Part shown: in pieces, positions 34,367 through 43,232 of the stretch
How the letters are laid out: the number at the start of each line of letters is the position of its first letter
Numbering within the stretch: the stretch's first letter is position 1
NCBI GenBank assembly: GCA_951812315.1
Contig: CATOSA010000043.1
Coordinates: 1-43,722, forward strand
DNA length: 43,722 nt
Direction: 5' to 3'
Source: an uncultured Burkholderiales bacterium
GTDB lineage: Bacteria > Pseudomonadota > Gammaproteobacteria > Burkholderiales > Eutrophovitaceae
Translations under genes and position numbers: made by a program
Notes under the pieces: model-generated
The model's input: only the letters and a program-made list of their open reading frames with translations
What the model was told of the DNA's origin: nothing
Databases searched by the model: none

Positions 34367-36354
34367 TCTGCGTGACCTCCAATGGCCAGTTCGCGGTCAG
34401 CGCGCAGATCGTGTCTGAGCATGTCTGCCCGCTGCGCTCGCTGGTGACGTTCCTCAAGAATCTGAGGTGCGCAAATTGCAAGATTCACCAGCCACGCCGG
34501 ACTTTCCAGGCCGGTTTCACTGACGCGCTGTGCTAACCAGGCAGGCATCAGTCTGGAAATGAGTGGCTGATCAAGCGACAATAAAGTTTCTGTGCTGCCC
34601 GGGTCGCCCTGACGCGCGCAACGGCCGATCAGCTGGCGATCAATACGCCGTGACGCATTGTGTTGACAGCTGATAACGTGCAAACCGCCTCTGGTTGCGA
34701 CTTCCTCAGCGAGAGGAATGTTGGTTCCGCGGCCTGCCATATTTGTAGCGACGGTAATTCGACCCGGCTGTCCGGCTTTTGCGACGATCTTGGCTTCGCG
34801 CTCGTCGTTTCGGGCATTCAATACTTCATGGTCGAGACCGGCTTGCGTAAGCTGGGTTGAAAGCTTCTCCGAGTCCGCGACTGAATCGGTACCGATTAGC
34901 ACGGCGCGCCCATCGCGCCCGATTTCTTTCGCCCGCGAGACAACGGTTCGCCAAAGCGCTTCGCGATTAGGAAGCAGTCTTGCCGGCAAACAGGTTCTCT
35001 TGCTCGGGCTTCGAAGCGGTACGCTGGTGACACGCACCGTACACAAAGTCAAGTTCGGCTTGCGCTTCTGCCAAGGTGCCGCTCATGCCGCCGAGGCGGA
35101 AATAGCGCTGGAAAAAACGTTGATATGTAATCTGCGCGACGGTGACCTGATCGCCGCTCGGTTCGCAGTTTTCCTTCAGCTCGATAAGTTGATGCAAACC
35201 GCCTGACCAGACGCGACCTTCTGCAAGCCGCCCTGTTGTCTCGTCAATAATGCCGATTTTCCGGTCACGTATAAGGTAGTGCCGGTCACATTTATATATG
35301 TGTTGCGCAGACAGTGCCATGCAGACAGTGCCTTCGCGGTGCAGGCGATTGCGCCACACCTTGCCAAGGTTTTCAGTCAGTTCATCGACTTTGCGGCAGC
35401 CGCGCCTGTCAATTCCGCCGACATGCGTTCCGGCTCCAGCCGGAAATCCTCATCGACTGTCAGCTGTGAAGCAACCCACATTGCCTGACGAAGATATTGC
35501 ATCTGGTGCGGATTGGTGCGCGCTTCGGAAAGAATCAGCGGCACGCGTGCCTCATCAATAATGAGAATACTGTCGGCCTCGTCGACAACGGCCATGCACA
35601 GTCCTCTGAGCAATGTCTGCATGGTCTCAGATGACGACGACCCCACCTGGGATGCGCGCGCGACGAGATCACCTTTCTCGCGACTGCGTACGGTGTGGTC
35701 GCGCAGGTAATCAAACACCAGTTCCTTTGCCGTGCAATATGTAATGTCTGCGTCATAGGCGCGCAGCCAGTCATCACGGTCAAGCGATTGTGTGACCGCG
35801 CCAACGGTCAGGCCAAGAGACGAGTATAGCGGCCGCAAGGTTTCGGCATCGCGCGCAACAAGGTAATCGTTGGCGGTAATGACATGTACCGGTATGCCTG
35901 CCAGCGCAGCAGCACTGGCGCACATGGCGGCAGCCAGGGTCTTGCCTTCGCCGGTGGCCATTTCCGCCAGCCGGTTGTCCATCATGATGCGCGCAGCGAT
36001 AAGTTGAGTATCGAACGGCTCGATGCCGAGAGCATGCGCGCAACTGGCCTTGATTGCGGCAAAGGCGTGCGCGAGCAGCGGGTCGGTGAGTCCGTCCCGG
36101 GACATTCTTGCACGCGTATCCGTCAGGCATGCGAAAAGCTCCTCTGCCGAGAATCCACGAGTGTCTTTTTCCGCCTCGCGAACCTGAGCAAGAAACTTCT
36201 TGTATTGGCCCTCAGGCGGCCGGGACAACTGCGCCATGGCGTCAACGCTCTGGCGTGCCAAGCGCGACAACAGTTTGCGCTCTGGCGCAATGCGTTCGGG
36301 ATAGGTCCCGAGCATCAGGCCTGGAACAGGAAGCAATTCTGCTCTCAACGGCAT
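34363..36354 (-). pseudogene. SecA-like ATPase of an export cluster, two frameshifts
   Basis: SecA drives polypeptides through the SecYEG channel. Frame one starts at 36354 and contains Walker A (ATGEGKT, residues 133-139), VITANDYLVARDAE, and the DEAD-type VVDEADS (256-262) with ILIIDEARVPLIL. A one-base loss near 35389 moves to frame two: RDRKIGIIDETTGRLAEGR, SGGLHQLIELKE, FFQRYFRLGGMSGTLAEA. A shift near 35034-35041 moves to frame three: VATNMAGRGTNIPLAEEV and RQLIGRCARQGDPGST to 34363. All SecA helicase motifs exist once the frames are joined, about 663 residues. It is shorter than housekeeping SecA (about 900), lacks the C-terminal zinc finger, and lies in the middle of the HlyD/M50 operon, so a dedicated role is likely. 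Confidence 0.8.
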
Positions 36355-36460
36355 GATGTTCCAATCCGCACGGCACGGCAGCGAGTCCGTCGTGCATGTT
36401 CAAGTTTGTCCGATACGGGTCGTTTCATAATCGCTGAAATTGTCTTTTCCATTACGTGGG

Positions 36461-38617
36461 TCAACCGGCCGGATTGAAATGCCGCAGAAAGAGTTGACGC
36501 AGCTCCCGGTAACACTGATTGGCAATCGGTGTCGCGCCGTGGCTATATCTGACCCAGGCGCGCGTGCCGACACGCTCGAGCATCGACTCAGGCAGCTTCA
36601 TATCCGACAAAACAACCGGTTCGATGCTGCGCAACCCGTCTTCATCGGCCGGGTCCGTTGCATAGGGACCGCCGCCGCGGTCACCGAGCGCGGGACTGGG
36701 CAAGTCATGTGTTGCGGCCGGTACATCACGAATCAGCTGCGCCGGTATCGCTTTTTCCGGCGCGTCGTCAAGGCGAACGCTGATGCTGCGTGTACTCTCG
36801 CGCACCAGTGCCGCATCGCGTTCTGACAGCGCCGCGCGGACCCGTATTTGTTCACTGACGAGGACATAGCCCAGCGTGTCACCGCGGCGCGCCAGAGACC
36901 CGATCAGATCAGCCTGTCTTGGCATGACGAGACGGCCGTCCATGCGGGCTCGAATCTGCAGTTGATCGAGGCGATCCTCGATCCGTTGCAGTTGATCACG
37001 GACTTGCACGATCTCTTCGACCACATTCTCGGCCTGAAGCGGATTTGTGAGCAGCACGCTGTAATGGTCCGCTCGCAATCTGCCCAGCTTTCGTGCCAGG
37101 ATGTCGTGTTCCACCAGCAACTCCGGGTCCTCGAGCACAAGCAGCAACTGGCCTTGTCTTACCTGCTCCCCATCGTCAACCAGGACTTCTTCAACGAATC
37201 CGTCGATTTCGGCACGCACATGGGCCTGGTCGGGCAACCACACGACGCCTCTGGCGATGGTGTTGGACGGGAATGGAACCGTGAACAGTACAGCGACAAT
37301 CACAAGTGCTGCACCGTCTAGCGCTACGCGTGCGCGCATGCGCGGCGTACCTGCGGGCGCGCTTGCCAGCACGCTCGACACCAGTTTGACCAGCGGGGTA
37401 ATACATACGGTGATCAGTACGAATGTGGCGGCCAGCGTACCAAGCGCTACCGAGTAACTGCCGACCCAAAGTACGATCATGCCGGAAATAAAGAGTCGAT
37501 AGATCAGGGACAGGGGCGCATATAAAATGAGCCACTTGCGCTCGCCTTTCGCATGCTCGACTGCTGTTTGGCGACGAGCGCCAAGCAGCGCAAGCTGGCG
37601 CAAGCGTTCGAACCAGTAGGCCCTGCTACGCGGACCGATATTGGGCAAATCGAGCGCGTCGCACATGACGTAGTAACCGTCGAATGGCAGCAACGGGTTG
37701 GCATTGAACAGGACCGTAGAGACGCTGGCGATGAACATCGAGACAAACGCAAAATCACGTATCAGTCCGGGCTGCACATTGAGCCATACCGCCAATGCAA
37801 CAGCGGCCAGGGTCAGCTCGACCATGATGCCAACCGCGCTGACGATGACCCGCTGGTGTCTGGCGCGGAATGCGCCGGCCGCCGATGCGTCCACATAGGG
37901 CGCCGGAACAAGCACAAGAAGTGTGATACCCATTTGATGAACGTCGCCGCCCCAGCGCCTTACGGCGAGCGCGTGGCCGAGTTCATGTAGCGCCTTGATG
38001 ATGGGAAAGCTTATCCAGGCCAGCAACAGGTATTGTGGCGTTGCCATGTAGGTTGTTGCCGTCACAAACAAGGCTTCCCAATTCGCTGCGGCAGTAGCAA
38101 AGGCCACCACCATTACAGCGATCCAGATCCACAACATGTGCGGGCGCAAAAGGAAGGCGCCCAGCCGGTCAAAACGGCGGATCAACCTTGATGGGTCGCC
38201 CAGTGAAACCTTGAACGCGAACGGATTGAGCAAAGCGCGGTGGCGCTTTTTGGCCCGCCTGTCGCGGCGTTCAACAAGTGTCTTCGCTTTTGGCGCCCGT
38301 TCATACTTGAGCATTTCGTGCTCATCGAGTTGCGCGAGTAAATTGATGACCTCGTCTTGCGTCAATGCTTCGTCGCCAAGCGTTTCGAGCAGTGCATCCC
38401 ACAAGTCCTGTACCGAATGCGATCCGTCGCAACGGCCAATGAACTGATAGGCTTTTGCGTTAACCCGAAATTGCCGATTTGCCGCACCGTCGATCAGGTG
38501 GTACCAGAGCTGGTCGCGCCACTGTTGCCGCTGTACGCGCACGCTGGCGTTCATTTGCGGGTGCAGGTTCGCTACGCGGTACCAGAGGGGGCTGAAAAGC
38601 GATTCACGCACGCTCAT
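36461..38617 (-). CDS. PqqD-like / M50 metallopeptidase / HlyD fusion membrane protein
   Basis: The start at 38617 overlaps the upstream stop (ATGA) and gives 718 residues. Residues about 35-105 (FRVNAKAYQFIGRCDGSHSV, VINLLAQLDEHEML) resemble PqqD-like peptide-recognition domains. Membrane helices follow; HELGH (211-215) plus NPLLPFDG (307-314) are the zinc and aspartate motifs of M50 site-2 proteases. After further helices, residues about 455-500 (ARGVVWLPDQAHVRAEIDGF, VDDGEQVRQGQLLLVLEDPE) are a lipoyl/HlyD-type hairpin domain, then a coiled coil and beta barrel to the end. Peptidase plus adaptor in one chain suggests it recognises, cuts and escorts an exported protein. Adjacent genes: GAF-HlyD upstream, SecA-like downstream. 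Confidence 0.82.
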   Translation of the reverse strand: MSVRESLFSPLWYRVANLHPQMNASVRVQRQQWRDQLWYHLIDGAANRQFRVNAKAYQFIGRCDGSHSVQDLWDALLETLGDEALTQDEVINLLAQLDEHEMLKYERAPKAKTLVERRDRRAKKRHRALLNPFAFKVSLGDPSRLIRRFDRLGAFLLRPHMLWIWIAVMVVAFATAAANWEALFVTATTYMATPQYLLLAWISFPIIKALHELGHALAVRRWGGDVHQMGITLLVLVPAPYVDASAAGAFRARHQRVIVSAVGIMVELTLAAVALAVWLNVQPGLIRDFAFVSMFIASVSTVLFNANPLLPFDGYYVMCDALDLPNIGPRSRAYWFERLRQLALLGARRQTAVEHAKGERKWLILYAPLSLIYRLFISGMIVLWVGSYSVALGTLAATFVLITVCITPLVKLVSSVLASAPAGTPRMRARVALDGAALVIVAVLFTVPFPSNTIARGVVWLPDQAHVRAEIDGFVEEVLVDDGEQVRQGQLLLVLEDPELLVEHDILARKLGRLRADHYSVLLTNPLQAENVVEEIVQVRDQLQRIEDRLDQLQIRARMDGRLVMPRQADLIGSLARRGDTLGYVLVSEQIRVRAALSERDAALVRESTRSISVRLDDAPEKAIPAQLIRDVPAATHDLPSPALGDRGGGPYATDPADEDGLRSIEPVVLSDMKLPESMLERVGTRAWVRYSHGATPIANQCYRELRQLFLRHFNPAG

Positions 38618-40449
38618 ACCCCCATTGACCACAACGTGATGCGCATCCAGTCGACGAACCGGTGCGTCCAGATCCATAACAGCGAGCGGTCCACGCTGCG
38701 TATTTTGGCCACGCCCTGAAGGCCGGGACGCATTGCCGCCGGTACGCCGTTCAGTTTGCCTTCGACTTCGAAATAATTTCTGCCATCGCGGGAATTCGCG
38801 ACAGGAGTTATGCGTTCAACCTTGAATGCCAGGGTATCGTTTGGCAGTGCTGCAAGGGCCAGAGCGCCGTCTTCATCAACGCGGATATTTTCTATATCGC
38901 GTTCATCCACATCGACGATGAGGCGAAACTCGTCGGCGGGTGCCATGGTCAGCAGCACCTCGCCTTTTTCAACCGGCGCACCAATGGACTGGCTCAGATC
39001 GCCATCGATCACGATTCCGTCAAATGGAGCGAGCACGCGACTGCGCGACAGCTGTTCTTCCAGCAAGCCAAGTTGGGCGCGCACTTCGCCCGCCTGCGCC
39101 TGGGCGATCACGAACTGGGTCCGGTCTGATCGTACGAGTGCTGCGCTATAGGTATTTTCGTACTGCGCCAGTTCACTCTGGCGTTGGCGAATTTCGAGCA
39201 GTAGATCCTGTTCGGCAAATTCGGCCATGACCTGGCCGGCGACAACGAGGTCACCGGGTTTGACATAGGCGGCCTGCAAAAATCCTTCAACAGGTGCTGC
39301 CACCGATCGCTGGATCGCACCCTCAATCCGCGCCGGCGAGCCAACCCAGTGTTCAACCGGTATCAGCAGAAGAGCAGCAAGAACGGCGGCGCCACCGTAG
39401 ACTACCGCCTTTGTATGCACATGACCGCGGCCAAACATTCGGGCAGTGACTTTTCGTACCGTGTGCCATGCATGCTCGTACCATGGCAGTTCTTGCTGGT
39501 GTCTGAGTTCGAGAATCGGCCCGATGATGCAGGCGACGTTCTCCACCCTGGTGACTTCCTCGCTGCTGAATGAAGCGTTGCCACTGCGCTCGAGCGTCAA
39601 GGCCCCGAATGCCCGGCCCCTGTTTACCAGCGGAATGGTGCACACCGAGCCGCCGTGCCTTCTGACGAATTCGCCGTGCGCTGCGGTGATTCGCGGCTTC
39701 GAATTGTCCGGGAAGCAGATCGTCGCGCCTTGCTCGATCGACTCATCCATCGCTTCGCCTATCGTCCGGAAAAGCTCGGCCTTGGAATGAAAATCCGCGC
39801 TTCCCGACACCGCTACGACGCTGGTATAGCTCTGTTTGAGAAAGCCGATCGAAACGCGATCTACGTGAAATGCCGAGGCCAGGCCGGTCACGAATGCGAT
39901 GGCGGCTTCGTCGAAATGGTCTCTGTCGAGAATGGTGGCCTGTAGTCCGAGCAATACGGAAGAATCGTCACGCACGGCTACGGAAGATTCTTCATCCGAT
40001 GTAGCTGAAGAATCGTCATGCCTGCGCTTCACCTGAATCTTCTGAGACTCCTGTGCCGGCTTCTGCCCGATCAGAGCGGCGGAAATTGCCGACGCTGCCT
40101 TTTCCAGCTCGGCAACAGCGACGCTCTCGGTACTCGGCTTGGCTTGCAGTTCCAGCGCGACGGAACCAATCGGGCCCTTCTCGTTGCGTAATGGCAGAGA
40201 AACGACCTGGGCGAGTTCGCCTGCCTGGCTCCCGTCATCGTTAACTTCTGACAGAAATGGCGCATCAGTGTCATAGGAGGCATTTGCCGCCGCAGTCATT
40301 TCGGTACGCTGCGCAGACGATGACGCATGTTCTGCAACCACCTCGAGCGCGCCGTCATCGGGGTTGCTGATCATCACTGCCCCGCCCACAACGCCTTCAC
40401 TGGCGCTGCAGTAACCGTCCAGCCACTCTTGCATTGCCGGATTACGCAT
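38614..40449 (-). CDS. GAF-domain protein with membrane helix and HlyD adaptor domain
   Basis: First gene of the export operon, 611 residues. The N-terminus has a degenerate GAF-like segment (about 1-130) and residues about 170-315 a clearer GAF domain (LLGLQATILDRDHFDEAAIA, VDRVSIGFLKQSYTSVVAV, PLVNRGRAFGALTLERSG). A single transmembrane helix (about 347-365) leads to a periplasmic HlyD-type region: the lipoyl half (AAPVEGFLQAAYVKPGDLVV), a coiled coil (RQRQSELAQYENTYSAALV, LGLLEEQLSRSRVLAPFDG) and a beta barrel. So a cytosolic sensor is fused to a periplasmic adaptor. It could gate the export machine in response to a ligand. The start follows AGGACAAATCCCGC. Confidence 0.83.
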   Translation of the reverse strand: MRNPAMQEWLDGYCSASEGVVGGAVMISNPDDGALEVVAEHASSSAQRTEMTAAANASYDTDAPFLSEVNDDGSQAGELAQVVSLPLRNEKGPIGSVALELQAKPSTESVAVAELEKAASAISAALIGQKPAQESQKIQVKRRHDDSSATSDEESSVAVRDDSSVLLGLQATILDRDHFDEAAIAFVTGLASAFHVDRVSIGFLKQSYTSVVAVSGSADFHSKAELFRTIGEAMDESIEQGATICFPDNSKPRITAAHGEFVRRHGGSVCTIPLVNRGRAFGALTLERSGNASFSSEEVTRVENVACIIGPILELRHQQELPWYEHAWHTVRKVTARMFGRGHVHTKAVVYGGAAVLAALLLIPVEHWVGSPARIEGAIQRSVAAPVEGFLQAAYVKPGDLVVAGQVMAEFAEQDLLLEIRQRQSELAQYENTYSAALVRSDRTQFVIAQAQAGEVRAQLGLLEEQLSRSRVLAPFDGIVIDGDLSQSIGAPVEKGEVLLTMAPADEFRLIVDVDERDIENIRVDEDGALALAALPNDTLAFKVERITPVANSRDGRNYFEVEGKLNGVPAAMRPGLQGVAKIRSVDRSLLWIWTHRFVDWMRITLWSMGV

Positions 40450-41057
40450 GCGGGATTTGTCCTAAGCGTATGAAACTAGTTTGCATATCGATCGAATTCG
40501 AAACTGCCGGTTGTAAGGCCAGGTATCTTCTCTTTATGTGTATGGATAATCGCAATATTTGCGCCATACAACGTCTCGAATTTCGTGATGCGCACGTGCA
40601 ATCCCGGCGCAAATTTCATACGCGTACGCATACAGTTGTCTTAAGAAATCAGGCTTTGTAAGGCAGGAAAATTCGAGTCTGTTTTTGCTCGAATCCATCA
40701 CAATTCGCGCCGAGCCAGGAGGCGTTATCCGTCACCCGGATGCAGGTGCCGGAACGGCGCATTTCCGGTTGTCTGAGCGCTGGATCAGGTTCGTATTGCG
40801 CTATTGATTAGCGGCGAAATTGAAGGGCCGAAAGCATAATTCGTACATGCGCCGTTGCGCCGCCTAAGCGTGTTGGAGTGCTGGCCGGTGCTTGCAGGAC
40901 TGGATCTTGCCTCGAATCCCGACTATCACAATCGCGCAAGCCGCTCGCCGCTCGTACAACATGTCGCTGAACCGTCGCCCAAGGCAGGATCTCGACAGCA
41001 TCGACAGATGCCGTTGCTCCGACCCGCGCGCACTGCCAAGGCTTACATGCGAGGACC
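40450..41057. other. Long divergent intergenic region between export operon and GGDEF/EAL gene
   Basis: These 608 bases are the only region between the leftward export operon and the rightward GGDEF/EAL gene, so both promoters should lie here. A hairpin-forming inverted repeat (ATTCGAG, 10-base loop, CTCGAAT; 40671-40694) is the only structured element I can point to. No promoter or protein-coding frame is convincing. Confidence 0.4.
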
Positions 41058-43232
41058 ATGAGAATTAGCCAAAAGCTTCTGCAACTGCGATACCTCAAGC
41101 AACGGCCCGGACTGTACCTGCTCCTTCTGGCTATCCCGTTGTCATTGCTCATCGTGCTCGCGATCGATCGTTTTGTGGCAAACCAGCAGGAACCCGTGCG
41201 TTCGCCTTCTGCAGACCTGGTTGGCCTGGTGCTCGCCGCAATTGTCGTTGTCTCTGCATTGCTTTACGTGGCGTTCATGTACATTCGATCACGAACTGAA
41301 AGCAGTGAAACGGCCGGTCTGGCGACGGCACCGACAGACCCGACGATAGTGCCGGAATTTTCAGAAAGCATCACGGACAAGAGCGAACAACAGACCCGGG
41401 CGATGTCCGCCATGTCGGAGCTGGATCAAGGCATCCTGTCGCGCGCTAACGTGGACCAGCTTGTCGGCTGCGTACTGCGCAATGCACCCGATATCATCAA
41501 CTGTCCCGTCGTAGCAGTCATCGTGATCGATAAGGACGTTCCAACGAACGCGCGGACGATGCTGTCCAAGGCCGGCGCACCATTGGAGACGCAAGCAGAA
41601 TCTTGTGAAATCAGCGTGGAAACGACGCAGTACCTCGCGGCTCGTCCGGATGGGTGTGTGCTTGACGAGTCGCATGACATTGCGTTTCTTGACTCGCTGG
41701 TGAGCCGCGGCGCAAACCGGTTTTTCCTGTGGCCGGTTTATTGGGAAGGCAAGGTTTGCGCGATTTTCGCAGTTGGACTTGCCGGAGAATCCTCGCTAAG
41801 CGCTGACGAACGTACCTATGGCCGGGATTTCGCAGATCGTCTGGGCGTAGCACTTCGTTTTGTTGATCTTGAAGAGACGGTCAGACTGCACGCGCAACTC
41901 GATTTGACAACCGCGCTTCTAACCCGTGACAACTTCAAGACCCGCTTGTCACAGGAGATTGCACGCGCGCGGCGCGAAGCGCGTCAGATTGCCCTGTTGT
42001 TCGTCGACATGGACCAGTTCAAGAAGATCAATGATGCTATCGGCCATGCACGTGGCGATGCATTGCTTGAACAGGCATCGCGGCGTCTCAAAAGTTGTTT
42101 GCGGGAGGAAGACATTGTTGCCAGGTTCGGGGGCGACGAGTTCGCCATCCTGTTGCCAGCGCTCGCCAAGGGTGCCGACGCCGCTATCGTGGCAGAAAAA
42201 GTGATCAAGGCACTTGCGAAGCCATTCAACTTTGGCGGAAAGGAACAAAGGCTTTCCGCGAGCGTCGGTGCCTGCGTCTGCCCCGACGATGGCAAATCTG
42301 TTGATGCCATGTTCCGTAGCGCTGACATCGCAATGTACCGTGCCAAATCAGAAGGCGGCGGAAAGTATGCGTTCTTTGAGCAAGACACCCTTGCCCGCAT
42401 ACGTGATCGTGCCGATCTTGAATCAGAGCTGGCCGAGGCGTTGACAGATGACAGTCTGAAACTGTTCTACCAGCCGCAAATTGACCTTCAAACTGGCCAG
42501 ATCAACGGGGCTGAGGGGTTGATACGCTGGTTCCATCCAAAACGTGGGCTCATCAGCCCTGACGAGTTTATCAGCGTGGCCGAGCAATGTGGTCTGATCA
42601 ACCCGATTGGCGAACTGGTGCGCAAGATTGCCTGTGAGCAATACGTTTCCTGGGAACGTGCCGGCATCGCGCCGCTGCGTGTCGCGGTCAATGTGTCGAG
42701 CAGCGAATTCGGTCGCGAAGATTTTATCGAACGCTTTGCGTCATTGATGCAGGAAACCGGCGTACGCCCCTATTGTCTGGAGCTGGAGATCACCGAGAGC
42801 CTGTTTCTGGAGAAGTCAGAGCATGTCAAGGGCGCGCTGGGCTGGTTGCACCAACGCGGGCTTCACATTGTCATTGATGATTTCGGGACCGGGTACTCGT
42901 CGATCGCTTATCTGAAGCGACTGCCATTCGACACGCTAAAACTGGATCGCGCTTTCGTCAAAGACATTGGCAATGGGGATGGTTCAGACGAACTTGTCCT
43001 GGCCATTCTCGGCATGGCGAACAGTCTCGGTAAAACGGTTGTGGCCGAGGGTGTGGAAACCGAAGCGCAACGCGATTTCCTCGTCCGCCACGGTTGTGAT
43101 TCGGGCCAGGGGTATCTTTGGAGCAAGCCCCTGCCGGCCCGGGAATTCGAAGCACTGTGCCGCAACTGGCCGTCCGCAGGTCAGATCGAAGACAGCGACG
43201 CTGCATCCGGATCTTCTATCAGAGCGGTATAG
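41058..43232 (+). CDS. Membrane-bound GAF-GGDEF-EAL cyclic-di-GMP enzyme
   Basis: The 724-residue protein has two N-terminal membrane helices (about 18-40 and 53-76), a GAF-like domain (100-265), a GGDEF domain with intact RFGGDEF (358-362) preceded by an RxxD inhibition site (REED, 349-352, five residues before the GG), and an EAL domain. The EAL signature reads EGL (486-488, in AEGLIRWFHP); the Glu metal ligand is kept, and DDFGTGYSS and LKLDRAFV are intact. It could both make and degrade c-di-GMP. Divergent orientation to the export operon suggests, but does not prove, joint control. Giant adhesins are commonly c-di-GMP-controlled. Confidence 0.9.
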   Translation: MRISQKLLQLRYLKQRPGLYLLLLAIPLSLLIVLAIDRFVANQQEPVRSPSADLVGLVLAAIVVVSALLYVAFMYIRSRTESSETAGLATAPTDPTIVPEFSESITDKSEQQTRAMSAMSELDQGILSRANVDQLVGCVLRNAPDIINCPVVAVIVIDKDVPTNARTMLSKAGAPLETQAESCEISVETTQYLAARPDGCVLDESHDIAFLDSLVSRGANRFFLWPVYWEGKVCAIFAVGLAGESSLSADERTYGRDFADRLGVALRFVDLEETVRLHAQLDLTTALLTRDNFKTRLSQEIARARREARQIALLFVDMDQFKKINDAIGHARGDALLEQASRRLKSCLREEDIVARFGGDEFAILLPALAKGADAAIVAEKVIKALAKPFNFGGKEQRLSASVGACVCPDDGKSVDAMFRSADIAMYRAKSEGGGKYAFFEQDTLARIRDRADLESELAEALTDDSLKLFYQPQIDLQTGQINGAEGLIRWFHPKRGLISPDEFISVAEQCGLINPIGELVRKIACEQYVSWERAGIAPLRVAVNVSSSEFGREDFIERFASLMQETGVRPYCLELEITESLFLEKSEHVKGALGWLHQRGLHIVIDDFGTGYSSIAYLKRLPFDTLKLDRAFVKDIGNGDGSDELVLAILGMANSLGKTVVAEGVETEAQRDFLVRHGCDSGQGYLWSKPLPAREFEALCRNWPSAGQIEDSDAASGSSIRAV

